A stretch of DNA of 64,000 nt from CAWAYH01 sp963786195 (lineage in GTDB: Bacteria; Acidobacteriota; Vicinamibacteria; Vicinamibacterales; 2-12-FULL-66-21). The position numbers and the translations under genes were made by a program. Below are positions 15,375 to 25,330 of the stretch, piece by piece. The stretch spans positions 434,001 through 498,000 of the forward strand of contig CAWAYH010000009.1 of assembly GCA_963786195.1 (NCBI GenBank), read 5' to 3'. The notes beneath the pieces are model-generated. The model was not told the origin of the DNA. It worked only from the letters and a program-made list of their open reading frames with translations, and did not search any database. Numbering within the stretch: the stretch's first letter is position 1; every line of letters begins with the position of its first letter.

Positions 15375-16541
15375 GGCTGCACGGCGGCCATGCGCGCGTA
15401 GATCGCGACGATCTCGTTCGCGTAATGCGACCAGCTGAACGCAGCGGCGCGCCGGATCCCGGCATCGCAGCGGAGGTTCCACTGCGCGGGATTCTGCGTC
15501 CGTTCATCGAGCAGCCGCGACACCGTGCGTTGCCACGCCTCGACATCCTCGACCGGACAGGTACATGGCTGCGAAGCCGCCGACCTCCCGGAGCGCGGCG
15601 ATGTCGCTGGCGATGACCGGGGTCCCGCACGCGAGCGCTTCCAGTACCGGCAGACCGAATCCCTCGCGCTCTGACGGCATCAGCAGCAGCGCGCTGCGCC
15701 GGTACACGGCAGCCAGCGTCGAGCGATCGAGCGTTGGCAGCACGACGATCGACTCCGACAGGCCGAGGTCGCGCGCGAGCGCGCGCTGCGCGGCGGTGAA
15801 CGGCCCGCCGACCCGAATCAACCGGACGTGACGGTGTGCGGCGCGCAGCGATTCGAAGATTCGCAGCAACACGTCGATGCGCTTCCGCGGAATCGTGCTG
15901 CCGACGTGGAGCAGGTCCACGAATTCTCCGCGCGGACCGAGCAGGCGGGCCGCGTCGAAGTCGGCGGATGCCTCGGCCTGCGGCGTGCAGCTCGGATGGG
16001 GACCGTTGGGGACGACCGACGTCCGATCGGCGGCGACGCCGGCCCTGGCGACGAGCGCGTCCCGAGTCGCCGCGGTGTCACATGCGACGTGCCCGGCGAG
16101 CTTGAGGCCGTCAAGGATGCGGCGCGTCATCGCGCGAAAAAGCGCCGACCGTGGCTCGAGTGAGGGATCGAGCACGCTGCGAAACGTGTCGAGATCGTGG
16201 CACGTCACCAGCGTCCGCGCCGCCGGCAGACGATGCACCAGCTGCGCGTAGCTGTGATCGACGATGTGGAAGAGATCGAAGCGCCCGTTCAGGTCTGCCA
16301 CGACGCGCGGGTAATCCCACATGCGGTTGGTGAGTCGATCCAGACCCGACAACCACGTGAGTCGCCCGCTGCCGGGGAGCCGACCCGCCCGGCGGCGCAT
16401 CACCGGTCTCACCAGCGACGGCGCCACTGACCCGGCATGCTCGCGCTGGAGGCGGTCGAAGAGCATGTCGGCGACGAGGTCCATGCTCGGCCAGCCTTCC
16501 TCGAGGTAGTCGGCGAGAATCGCGACGCGCAGCTTCGTCAT
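15368..16541 (-). CDS. Glycosyltransferase family 4, one frameshift near the 3' end
   Basis: A GT-B protein starting MTKLRVAILADYLEEGWPSM. Donor-domain motifs are LLHVGSTIPRKRIDVLLRI and EREGFGLPVLEALACGTP (EX7E). The literal frame breaks at about 15555 after ALREVGGFAAMYL. The shifted frame continues through QNPAQWNLRCDAGIRRA and AFSWSHYANEIVAIYARM to TGA at 15368, restoring the usual C-terminal helices and about 390 residues. One base in or out near 15555 is enough. The start lies 2 bases after the previous gene's stop, within the operon. Confidence 0.82.
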
Positions 16542-16542
16542 C

Positions 16543-17671
16543 TCACAACAGTTCCTCGAAGAAGCCGAGGTGCGCGCGCGCGACGACGGGCCACGTGTAC
16601 CTCTCGTTCACGCGGGCGATGCCGCGCTCCGCCAGCTCACGGCGCAGCCGCTGGTCGTCCAGCAACCGCTCGATAGCCGCCGTCCACAGCTGGCTGTCGC
16701 GCTCGTCGACGAGCACTCCGGCGTCAGCGACCACGTGCGGGATCTCGCCGCTCCGGCTGGCCGCGACCGGCACGCCGCACGCCATCCCCTCGATGAGCAT
16801 CCGTCCGAACTGCTCCCGCCAGCGGCCCGTCGTTTCACTGGGAGCACACAGCAGATCCATCACGTTGAGATGCGCCGCCACCTCGTCGTGCGGGACACCG
16901 GTCAGGACACGCACGCGATCGCCGTGCGCTTTGCCGAACGTCCGCAGCGCATCCGCCATCGGACCGCCCCCAACGAAGAGGGCGCGCCACGGACGCCGGA
17001 TGGCGTCCAGCGCGGACATGAGCGTCGAAAGCCCCTTCTCCGCGACGAACCGACCCAGGAATCCGACGACAGGCGTCGCGTCGTCCCATCCGAGTCGAGT
17101 CCGGATGACGTTCCGGGCGTGCGCGTCGGGCCGGAAGTGGCCGACGTCGACGCCCGGGCTGATCACTCGTGATGGTTTCGCGGCGTAGCCGGCCTTCGAG
17201 CTCTGTGCTTCGTGCGAGGTTTCGCCGAACGCGATCCACCCCGTCGCGCGGCGCATCACGCGCCGCTCGAAGTAGCTCAACGGCGGCGGATAACGCTTCA
17301 CGATGTTCTGAAACGTCGCAGGGATGACCCGCGCCCCTGCCGGCGCGCGCGCGGCGATCTGCGCGCACGCCGCGACGTACGGTTCTTCCCACACGTGCAC
17401 GACGTCCCACGGCTGCTCGAGCGCCGCCGACAGACCCCGGCCGTAGTACCCGCAGGTGCGGCGAACCGGCAAGCCGAACACCAAGCGGACGGACCTCACA
17501 CGCTTCGTCCGGGATGCGCTCGAGCGCCACGTGGCGCAGCTCCCCGGTCAGATGCTCCGGCGCCGCGGCCGTCACCTCCCATCGTCCTCTCCCCTGCAGC
17601 GCCATCTCGTGCGCGAGTCGCCGGTTCTGTGCGACGACGTACGAATGACCGATGGTCAGAAGGCGGATCAC
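16543..17671 (-). CDS. Glycosyltransferase family 4, one frameshift near the 5' end
   Basis: N-terminal frame from ATG 17671: MIRLLTIGHSYVVAQNRRLA, a common start of acidobacterial GT4 proteins, to GVRLAGSPHLR. The frame then breaks near 17455 and continues YYGRGLSAALEQPWDVVHVW and EEPYVAA. Donor domain: VVGFLGRFVAEKGLSTLMSA and GRMLIEGMACGVPVAAS with the EX7E glutamates. Joined length about 375 residues. It follows the GT2 gene by 3 bases. The long open frame overlapping its 5' half is a mis-framed read-through of the same gene. Confidence 0.82.
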
Positions 17672-17674
17672 GGT

Positions 17675-18595
17675 TCAGGGGTTCACGGGTTCAGGGACAA
17701 CATACGGTTCGGGGTGCCGTCGCAGGCGCTGCCAGAGCTCGAGAGTCCTGGAGGATACCGGCCGGCGCTCGCGCCACACGTCGTCGAGGTTGGCCCACAG
17801 ATCACGAATGACCCACAGCCATCCCCACGGATCGTGGACGGCCCAATGGCGGCGCATACGGAAATACAGAAGCAGGCGCGCGGGCAGCAACCAGATTAGT
17901 CGGTGCCACGGTTCGTTGTAGAGCGCAAGCAGGCAGTCGTTTCTCGTGACGTAGCGCAGATAACGCTGGTTGCTGCGGCCGGAGGGATCCGGTTCGTGTC
18001 GGACTCTGGCGTCCGGCAGGTAAACGGTTCGATATCCGGCATCGAGCAGCCGCAGACAGAAATCCTTTTCTTCTCCGTAGTAGACGAAGGACTCGCGATA
18101 GCCACCGAGCGTCAGAAAGATCTCACGCCGCAGCAGGTGGGCAAAGCCGATGAACGCCGGCACATAACAGTCGGCGCTGCCAAGCCCCGGCTGCATGGTT
18201 TCCGCCCACGAGTTCCCCTGACGATCGGACTGCGCAAAAGCGACGGCCGCGACGCGGCCGTCGGCCTCGAGGACCGAGAGCGCGCGCTCGACGGCCTCTC
18301 CATCGATCAACGCGGCGTCGTCGTCGAGCAGCAACACGGCTGGCGCCGCCGCTTCGCGAACCAATCGATTCCGGCCGGCAATGTAGCCGGGTGCGCTCTC
18401 GTCGCGGAGAACGCGAAACTCCATGAGCGAACCGGTGCCGGCCAGTTGCGATACGACTGGAACCTCCGATCCGTCGTCGTAGATCAGCACCTCGGGATCG
18501 AGGTGACGAACGACGTTCAGCGACAGGAAGCAGCGCTGGAGCGAGTCGCTGCGGTTTCTGGTCGTGATCCCGATCGTGAGCCGGCGCTGGCTCAT
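17675..18595 (-). CDS. Glycosyltransferase family 2 (GT-A)
   Basis: A 306-residue GT-A enzyme. Nucleotide-binding start RLTIGITTRNRSDSLQRCFL, DDGSE after strand 2, the metal-binding LLLDDDAAL (DxD equivalent) and the catalytic-base region FVYYGEEKDFCLRLLDAGYR (ED motif). Similar to rhamnosyl/galactosyl transferases of capsule loci. A C-terminal extension of about 70 residues (HRLIWLLPARLLLYFRMRRH) is amphipathic and may bind the membrane. Complete, and its start overlaps the next upstream gene's stop by 4 bases (ATGA). Confidence 0.87.
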   Translation of the reverse strand: MSQRRLTIGITTRNRSDSLQRCFLSLNVVRHLDPEVLIYDDGSEVPVVSQLAGTGSLMEFRVLRDESAPGYIAGRNRLVREAAAPAVLLLDDDAALIDGEAVERALSVLEADGRVAAVAFAQSDRQGNSWAETMQPGLGSADCYVPAFIGFAHLLRREIFLTLGGYRESFVYYGEEKDFCLRLLDAGYRTVYLPDARVRHEPDPSGRSNQRYLRYVTRNDCLLALYNEPWHRLIWLLPARLLLYFRMRRHWAVHDPWGWLWVIRDLWANLDDVWRERRPVSSRTLELWQRLRRHPEPYVVPEPVNP

Positions 18596-19750
18596 GCCGC
18601 CGCGCCTTCGACGTCGCTTCGCAGCGTGGCCATCGATCTTGCCAGCGCGAAATGCGACGCGTACGTTCGTTCGCCGCGACTTGCAAGCTCGGCGCGTGCG
18701 GCGTCATCCGACAACAGCGTCAGTGCCGCCCGCTCGAAGGCCTGCATGTCCATCGCAGACGCAAGCGCCACGGCTCCTGTGTCGGCCCACACCGATTCGG
18801 TGAGCGCCCCGGCCGTCGTGAGCACGGCCCGCCCGTTGAGGAGCCCGGCCATCACGGACGTGCGGCGCGTCGTGACGCCATCAGGGTATGGCTGCAATAA
18901 CAGATCGCAGGCTTGCAGATTCACGGCTACCTGCGTCGCCGGGATGCGGCCGGTCGAGTGGAGTCTTCCTTCGATCGACGGCACGGCCGACCCGAGCTCG
19001 CCCACGAACTCACCGCTGCCCGCGCCGATGCAGACGGCAACGACGTCCGATGACGACGTCAGCAGGCGCTCGAGCGCGCCGCGCAGCATCGGCGCGATGT
19101 GCGATCCGTACGTGCCGAAATGGCCGACGAGGGCGCCAGCGGATCCCGTCAGCGCCCGTCGGCGGGCGTCGACCTCGACCGGGCTGTCGCATCGGGGCAC
19201 TGCGGACGGAATCGGCATCGTGACGAGCGGCTGACTTCGTGCGGGCGCGTATGGCTCCAGATACGGCCGCCAGGCGTCAGTCGAGATATAGGACCGACGT
19301 GCGGCCCTCAGCAGCATGGCCGCCATCAATCGCTGTGCGACGGCCAGCGCGTTGCGGTGAGGCCGCATTCCCTCGAAGTACAAGGTACGGCTCGTGAAAA
19401 AGCACGCGCACGTCGTCGCCGTGCCGCCGGGCTCGCGCCTGCAGCCACCGGCACCACGGGATGTTGGCCCCGCGAGATCCGAAGGCGTTCGCGACGTACT
19501 GGACGAGGACTCTGGACTTCCGCCCGTCGAGCCACGTCGTGAGCTCGCGTCGCGCCTCGGCGCCGTAGCAGTCGGGCAGGACGACGACGTCGACGCCTGC
19601 CTGAACGGACGGATCGTTCTCAGCCGGTGGAGTGAACACGGTGACGCGGTCGCCGGCCGCCGCAAGCGCGCTCGCGACCTGCGCCGTGTAGTCGCCCACG
19701 CCGCCGCAGTCGGGTGGATACTCGCAGGTGAGGATCGTCCAATCGTGCAT
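18592..19750 (-). CDS. Glycosyltransferase family 4, one frameshift
   Basis: N-terminal frame from ATG 19750: MHDWTILTCEYPPDCGGVGD, the glycine-rich loop, to VRVLFHEPYL. The frame breaks at about 19388 and continues YFEGMRPHRNALAVAQRLMA. The donor domain contains VGHFGTYGSHIAPMLRGALE and QACDLLLQPYPDGVTTRRTS, then LLNGRAVLTTAG. Joined length about 386 residues. The EX7E glutamate region is atypical (PDGVTTRRTSVMAG), as in several GT4 proteins of exopolysaccharide loci. One base change restores the gene. Confidence 0.8.
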
Positions 19751-19782
19751 GCGCTGTCAGCGGGTGGAGGGCGAAATGAGAG

Positions 19783-21006
19783 TTACGACGCGGCAGCGTT
19801 GAGCAGGATGCTCTCGAGGCGATCGACGTGCGCGGCCAGGCTCATCTCCTGAGATATGGCGAACGCCTCGCGTCCCATGCGTTCACGTTCAGCAGGAGAA
19901 TTCAGCACGGCTGCGATCGCCCGGCCGAGGCCCTGGTCGCCGGCGGCCGGCGCGACGAGCAGGCCGTTCGAGCCGTGACGGAGCCACTCGCGAATGCCGC
20001 CAACGTCGAACGCGACCGAGGGCAGGCCCAGGTGGCTGGCCTCCAGACCGACGAGACCGAATGGTTCGGGCCACAGACTGGGTACTGCCATCAGCGTCGC
20101 GCGGCCGTAAACCCGTGGCCGATCGTCGATGTCGACCCAACCCGTGAATTCCGTGGGCACGCGCAGCAAGGACGCGAGCTCACGCCATGGCTCCTTCTGA
20201 GGTCCATCGCCCGCCATGATCAGGCGCACGGGACGGCCGAGCAGTCGTGCGGCCCGCGCCGCGGCCGCGATGAGAACGTGGCCTCCTTTGAGGGGCGTCA
20301 TCCGGCCGGCAAAGAGCACAGTATCGGGCTCCGCCGATGCGGTCGGCGCACTCCGGGCAATGGTCGAGAAGAGCGGCACGACCTCGATTCGTCCGCCGGC
20401 GCCGGTGTGGCGCGCGACCTCCTCTCCCATGTGCTGACTGGCGACGACGATGGATGTGTAGTGCGAGAGCATCGCCCGCTGGTCACACGCCCAGCGATAC
20501 CCCTGCACCATCGCGCTTGCGCTGAGCGGACCACATCGTCTCGGCACATAGAGAAGGAGGCAGGCGGGACCGAGTGTCCGGCCGCACGCCTGCATTGACG
20601 GGAAGGCGTGGGTCTTCAGGCCGCTGACGCAGGTGCCGAAGTAGCCGTGCACCATCTTGACCACGGGCCAGCGGCCGAGCAGTTGCTTGTCCACCTCGAG
20701 CGGGCCCATGTTGTGCGAGTAGCACACGTCGGGCCGCCAGGCGCCAATCTCGTCGATCGCCGCGTCGAGACCGCTCTCCTCCACGCCCACGGCATGCTGC
20801 GCCGCGTTGCGCAGTCCACTGGACGATCCGCGCCGGGTCACCAGACTTCCCGGATCGTTCTCGCGTCCTTCGCTCTCCTGGCGCCGGCGGTGGTAGAGCA
20901 ACGCCACCTGGTGGCCGCGCCGCCGCAGTTCGGGCATCACCGACGCCAGGTACGTTTCGACGCCACCCGCGGTGTCCACCGATTCGTGCGCGATGACGAT
21001 TCTCAT
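19783..21006 (-). CDS. Glycosyltransferase family 4
   Basis: A complete 407-residue GT-B protein. N-terminal acceptor domain HESVDTAGGVETYLASVMP with the GGxE loop. Donor domain VLFAGRMTPLKGGHVLIAA, the EX7E block PSLWPEPFGLVGLEASHLG and LRHGSNGLLVAPAAGD. A Cys-containing insertion near residues 140-160 (GYFGTCVSGLKTHAFPSMQA) is common in this GT4 subgroup. Start ATG 21006 overlaps the upstream FkbM gene stop (ATGA). Cytoplasmic; transfers one sugar to the growing repeat unit. Confidence 0.88.
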   Translation of the reverse strand: MRIVIAHESVDTAGGVETYLASVMPELRRRGHQVALLYHRRRQESEGRENDPGSLVTRRGSSSGLRNAAQHAVGVEESGLDAAIDEIGAWRPDVCYSHNMGPLEVDKQLLGRWPVVKMVHGYFGTCVSGLKTHAFPSMQACGRTLGPACLLLYVPRRCGPLSASAMVQGYRWACDQRAMLSHYTSIVVASQHMGEEVARHTGAGGRIEVVPLFSTIARSAPTASAEPDTVLFAGRMTPLKGGHVLIAAAARAARLLGRPVRLIMAGDGPQKEPWRELASLLRVPTEFTGWVDIDDRPRVYGRATLMAVPSLWPEPFGLVGLEASHLGLPSVAFDVGGIREWLRHGSNGLLVAPAAGDQGLGRAIAAVLNSPAERERMGREAFAISQEMSLAAHVDRLESILLNAAAS

Positions 21007-21866
21007 GGCGCCTGGGGACGCAGTCTGAGGCAGACGCCCTCGATGCTCCAGGCATTACTCCAGACATTATCGCGGCTGCCATCCAGCCGTTCCGGCACCA
21101 GCCGCTGACGCTCGCATTCCCCTCGCAGATCGTCTGCCGAGCTGCCGAACTCGGGCCACAGGCCGGGGTGCATCTCGACGAACAACTGCAAACGCGGTCC
21201 GGCAGCGGCGATCGTCTGTCGCGCGCCGCGCAGCACTGACAGCTCGGCGCCCTCCACGTCTATCTTGATCACGTCCGGGGTGATCGCGCGCTCGGCGCAG
21301 AAGCGATCGATAGACGTGGCCGCGACGTCGACGGCGCGCGAACCGATCCCCGGATCACGGCCCGCAACACGGCTCACACCGGAGGATTCGCCCAGAATCA
21401 GGCGCACGCGCGAAGCGGCGCCGTCGGTGACGGCTTCGGGAAGAACCGTGACCCGATCGTCCACGGAGTTCATCGTGACGTGCCGGCGCAGCCCCTCGAA
21501 GGCGACAGGATCCGGCTCGAACGCAAACACGCGCCCGCTGGGGCCCACCCATTGGGCGAACAGCAGCGTGTAGCACCCGACGTTGGCGCCTGCCTCGAGA
21601 ATCACCTGCCCGGTTTGCGACGAGGCGCGAAATGCCGAGTACTCCTCATCATTCCACGTCATGTGACGCTGCGCCGGCGCCACGAGCACGACCTCGCCTC
21701 CGGGCAGGACCGCTCGGAGTCCGCCCCGTTTGTGCTCGAGCAGTCGATCGACCAGCGGCCGAAGGGTGCGCCGGACGCGGCCGATCGCTCCGCCGGACGG
21801 CAGCAGGTCACCCAGCACCTCGGGGAGGCTGCGACGACGGTGACGGCTGCCGGCGGACGAACTCAT
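21003..21866 (-). CDS. FkbM family SAM methyltransferase (1 of 3 in tandem)
   Basis: A 287-residue FkbM methyltransferase. SAM-binding VILEAGANVGCYTLLFAQW (about residues 88-106), acidic VFAFEPDPVAF, and the family hallmark VIKIDVEGAELSVLRGA (about 204-220) followed by LQLFVEMHPGLWP. FkbM enzymes O-methylate hydroxyls of sugars or polyketides. The N-terminal 45 residues are basic and variable. The ends overlap neighbours by 4 bases on both sides. With its two tandem paralogs it suggests several methyl groups per repeat unit. Confidence 0.87.
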   Translation of the reverse strand: MSSSAGSRHRRRSLPEVLGDLLPSGGAIGRVRRTLRPLVDRLLEHKRGGLRAVLPGGEVVLVAPAQRHMTWNDEEYSAFRASSQTGQVILEAGANVGCYTLLFAQWVGPSGRVFAFEPDPVAFEGLRRHVTMNSVDDRVTVLPEAVTDGAASRVRLILGESSGVSRVAGRDPGIGSRAVDVAATSIDRFCAERAITPDVIKIDVEGAELSVLRGARQTIAAAGPRLQLFVEMHPGLWPEFGSSADDLRGECERQRLVPERLDGSRDNVWSNAWSIEGVCLRLRPQAP

Positions 21867-22654
21867 GTGTCAGAAATGCCGGTCTCTGGTCTCTGGACTC
21901 TGGCCTCCGGCTCCCGTCTCAGGACGACGTGGCCATCGCGCGCGAACAACGGCTCGCCTTCGACGAGCGGCGACGCGATCAGGCCGAGATCACGAATCGT
22001 GTCACGTGCCATGGATTCGGTCACGTCAAATGCAGGCCAGCACTGCGGATGCATTTCGACGACGAGCACCGCATTCCCCACGCGAATGGTCTCGCGCGCG
22101 CCCCGTAGTGCGTGGATCTCTGCGCCCTGCACGTCCATCCGAATCACGTCCGGCACAATCTTCAGGTCGCGGCACACATCGTCGATCGTCACGACCCGGA
22201 CAGTGCGACGCCGAGGCGGCTCTCGAGTGTCCACGGCGGGACCGAGACTATTCACGTAAGGCAAGTCGTACTCGAAGAGCGTCGCCTCGCCAGGCCGATC
22301 CGACACGGCCGCTTCGACCAGCAGCACTCGATCCGGTCCGAGACCGTTCCACTCGAGATGCCGTCGCGCCGCCGCAGCACTGGACGCGGTCGGCTCGATC
22401 GTGACGACCCGTCCGCCGGGTCCGGACCACTTCGCCGACAGGATGGCGTAGACGCCGAGAAAGGCTCCGACATCCAGCACCACGCTGCCGGGACGAATCC
22501 GGTCTTTCAAAAAGCCAAACAGCGCTGGCTCGCCTTCGTGCGGGATCATGTGCCTGAGCAATGGATCGATACGCACGAACTCGTCGTGCACCGCCCAGGG
22601 CAGGCCACGCCGCGAGTACAGCGCGTGAAGCAGTTGCGTCTTGAGGGAAATCAC
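21863..22654 (-). CDS. FkbM family SAM methyltransferase (2 of 3 in tandem)
   Basis: A 263-residue protein with SAM loop VVLDVGAFLGVYAILSAKW, acidic VVTIEPTASSA and the FkbM block VIRMDVQGAEIHALRGA (Gln replaces the usual Glu in DVEGAE) followed by LVVEMHPQCWPAFD. Residues just before the core (FVRIDPLLRHMIPHEGEPAL) match the family N-terminus. The 3' end of the gene contains imperfect CTCTGG repeats (21878-21909), read as the C-terminal REPEARVQRPETGISDT, probably a non-conserved tail. Four-base overlaps on both sides. O-methyltransfer to a sugar hydroxyl is the family function. Confidence 0.85.
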   Translation of the reverse strand: MISLKTQLLHALYSRRGLPWAVHDEFVRIDPLLRHMIPHEGEPALFGFLKDRIRPGSVVLDVGAFLGVYAILSAKWSGPGGRVVTIEPTASSAAAARRHLEWNGLGPDRVLLVEAAVSDRPGEATLFEYDLPYVNSLGPAVDTREPPRRRTVRVVTIDDVCRDLKIVPDVIRMDVQGAEIHALRGARETIRVGNAVLVVEMHPQCWPAFDVTESMARDTIRDLGLIASPLVEGEPLFARDGHVVLRREPEARVQRPETGISDT

Positions 22655-23539
22655 TCAAACAACAGATTGGGAATGCCGCCGCGGACTTCATCGACGACGG
22701 TCATGCGGTAGCCGGCGTCCAGAAGGCGCTTCGCGGCAGGGCCACCCGGCTGAGTCTCGCAGATGATCCGGATGGGCCGACAGCGCTCCAGCGTGTGCCT
22801 CATGCCTCGCAACACGCGTTCCTCGGCACCTTCGACGTCGATCTTCATCAGGTCGATCCGGCACAGTCCACGAACCGCCTCCGCCGTGTCAAAGGTCCGC
22901 AGGCGCACTGGAACCGTCGCGTCGAGACTCAGGTCTCCGCGCGCCAGCCGATCGGGCGCAGGGTCGAGCGATGAGAGCCCGCTGTTCTCCTCGCGGCACG
23001 ACAGAAACAGTCGGCCGGCGTCGGTGTCGCAATCGGCGAGCGCCACGTCAGAGATGGTCACGCTGGCCGTGAGGCCGTTGACCTCCACCTGGCCCTGGAG
23101 GTGATGACGAACCGCCGGATTGGGTTCGAACGCGTATACATGACCGCGCTCGCCCACGCGGAGCGCGGCCAGGACCGTGAAGTACCCGGTGTTCGCGCCG
23201 ACGTCCACGAAGATCCCGCCCGGCTCGAGCGCGTCGAGTACGACCCGCGTGGCCCCCGGCTCGTACGGCACATGTGCGAAGTACTGCCCCTTGACGGTGA
23301 AGTCGCTGACATCGAACAGGGCGGACACGGGCCCGACCTGAATCCGGCGATGCGCCCGCCCGTCGCTGACCAGGCGTCGCGCCAGACGATCGGTCGCCTC
23401 GCGGAACACGGTGTTGAGACCAGGCACGCCCCAGAACGCCGCGGCACACCGCGGAGTACGGCCGCTCCATCGCCGGCGCGTGATAGAGCGCCGTCGCGAT
23501 CACGGCGGACGCGGCGTCGCGCGCGGTCCTGACCAGCAT
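22651..23539 (-). CDS. FkbM family SAM methyltransferase (3 of 3 in tandem), one frameshift
   Basis: The start ATG 23539 reads MLVRTARDAASAVIATALYH then APAMERPYSA. A break near 23440 shifts into FWGVPGLNTVFREATDRLAR and the full FkbM core: IFVDVGANTGYFTVLAALRV, VYAFEPNPAVRHHL, RIDLMKIDVEGAEERVLRGM and IRIICETQPGG. Without the correction a shorter frame from 23427 still covers the catalytic core, so the protein is active in either reading. Joined length about 295 residues. Its stop overlaps the next gene's ATG. It marks the start of the indel-rich patch further upstream. Confidence 0.84.
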
Positions 23540-24406
23540 TTACTCCTTACGTCCCGCTCGCGCCACGATGCGCCAGCCGGTGTTGGCCCAGCCCGTGAGC
23601 GAGGCGCGGCGCATCCATGTCCGGCGCGGGCGCGCGTGATCCCGCGCGATGACACGTCCCACCGCGAGTGAAACAGCCGGCCGTTCGCGAGCACGCGTCC
23701 TATACGCCGCGCACAGCTCGCCGATCGTGGTGCTGCCGAGATGATCGTAACCGCCGAGCCGCTCGTAGCCGCACGTCGCGACCTTCCAGCCCGCTTCTCG
23801 GATGCGGAACGCCAGGTCCGCTTCGTCCCACTCGGTCGGCACGGAACGCCTCGTCGAGCGAGCCGACGCGATCGAGGCATGCGCGGCGCACGATCCACGG
23901 CCGGATCACGGCGTCCACTTCCTGGAGGCGGAACCAGTTGCCCGGTGCCGGACCGATCGTGCTCTGCAGCCGCCGCCAGTCGATCAGATCCTCCCAGCGT
24001 CGATCGGCTCGTCGAGCGGAAGGCAGTTGAGGCCGCGGCTCAGGCTCAGGAGCCCGATGTCCGGGCAGCGTGGAACGTGTCCAGCAGCTCGGGCACCAGC
24101 CAGGCGGCGCGCAGGAACATGTCGTCCTGCCAGGCCATCAGCAGCGGCGCGCGCGCCGCGTCAAGCCCGCGTTCGTGCACCGCAGCTCGTGCGCGTCGTC
24201 CTGGTGCATCCATCGCAGATGGCGCCGGCCCCAGGCGGTCTCGCTTTCGCTCTCGAGAAATGCGCGGTTCCGTCGCGGCAGCCGTCCTCGACGACGATGA
24301 TCTCGAGTTGCTGGACGCGGCGGAACCCGCCAGCCGCGAGGCACGCCGCAGCACGGCTTCAGTTGTTGAAGGTCGGCATGACGACGCTGAGCGCCGGGAC
24401 CGTCAT
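23540..24406 (-). CDS. Glycosyltransferase family 2, several frameshifts
   Basis: ATG 24406 starts MTVPALSVVMPTFNN, the GT-A opening. After breaks, fragments read in three frames: FLESESETAWGRRHLRWMHQ then DDAHELRCTNAGL, ARAPLLMAWQDDMFL (DxD equivalent), GNWFRLQEVDAVIRPWIVRR, LDRVGSLDEAF, and finally PTEWDEADLAFRIREAGWKV (catalytic ED) to the stop at 23540. At least five indels are needed in under 900 bases, with no loss of conserved residues, which points to read errors rather than decay. Overlaps the upstream methyltransferase stop (ATGA). Likely a cytoplasmic sugar transferase of the repeat unit. Confidence 0.7.
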
Positions 24407-25330
24407 GCGCGGCCAGCGTTGCGCGCGTAGGCCTGCAGGTTGAACGCGAGCGGAGTATGGACGCCGCCCGGCACGGCGAGCGCGAGGCGGAACACCGCGA
24501 GCCGCAGCCAGTCGATCCCGCGGTGCCGGACGGCAGCTCCGGCGCGGCGACCTCCAACGCGATCTCGTCGAACCCGGCGCGCTCGAGCGCCCGGCGGAGC
24601 GCGCCGGCGAAAAGTGACTGACGTGGACGAGGTTGTCGGCCAGCGTCGCGCGATAGCCGCGCTGCAGACGCGCGCCACGTTTCCTTCACGTCTGCGCCGG
24701 CCCGCACGGCACCTTGACGGCGATCCACCCGCCGTCGCGAGCGCCGCGCGCACATTCGAGAGGACGGTACCGGCTCCGGCACGTGCTCGAGGACATCGGT
24801 CAGCGTGACGGCGTCGAACCGGCGGCCGAGATCGGGGATCTGTCCGCGTTGATCTGGTGGACGCGCGCGCCGGTGCGACCCGCCGCGTAGGCGGCCGTCT
24901 GCGGGTTGAGCTCGAGGCCTTCGCCTCCCACCCGGCGTCAGCCGCGAGCCGGAGAAACCGCCCGGCGTGCGCGCCGACGTCGAGCAGCGCGTCGCCCGGG
25001 AGACACGCGCCGGCCGAGCGCGTCGAGGATGCGGCGAAAGATCAGATCCTTGTAGGTGGCTTCGTACTCGCCGCGCGATCCAGTCGTCCGACCATCGCTG
25101 GTCGTACATGCGATCGAAGTACCGCGGCAGCGCCGGAAGCGACCGGCTGGGCGAACCCGCATCGACGCAGCGCTCGAGCGAGACGGGCTCCCCGGAGTAG
25201 GCGGCCAGCTCGGGATCCTGCTGCCTTCCACTGGAGAAGTCGAGCACGGCCTCGTGGAACCGGATCCGGACGAACCGCCGCACACCCAGCACGCGCCCGT
25301 CGCATCGAACAACGGCCGCTCGTCTCCCAC
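24403..25330 (-). CDS. Class I SAM methyltransferase, several frameshifts
   Basis: GTG 25330 starts VGDERPLFDATGACWVCGG, a CxxC motif (probable zinc knuckle) usual for methyltransferases of the SAM/CxxC sugar-processing type. Frame-jumping fragments then give FVRIRFHEAVLDF, LPALPRYFDRMYDQRWSDDW, YEATYKDLIFRRILDALGR, RFDAVTLTDVLEHVPEP (strand 4), LFAGALRRALERAGFDEIAL and VPGGVHTPLAFNLQAYARNA with TAA-type end at 24403. Total span fits about 305 residues. Five or more indels are needed. Start codon overlaps the stop of the upstream glycosyltransferase (TAGTG). The substrate is unknown. Confidence 0.65.
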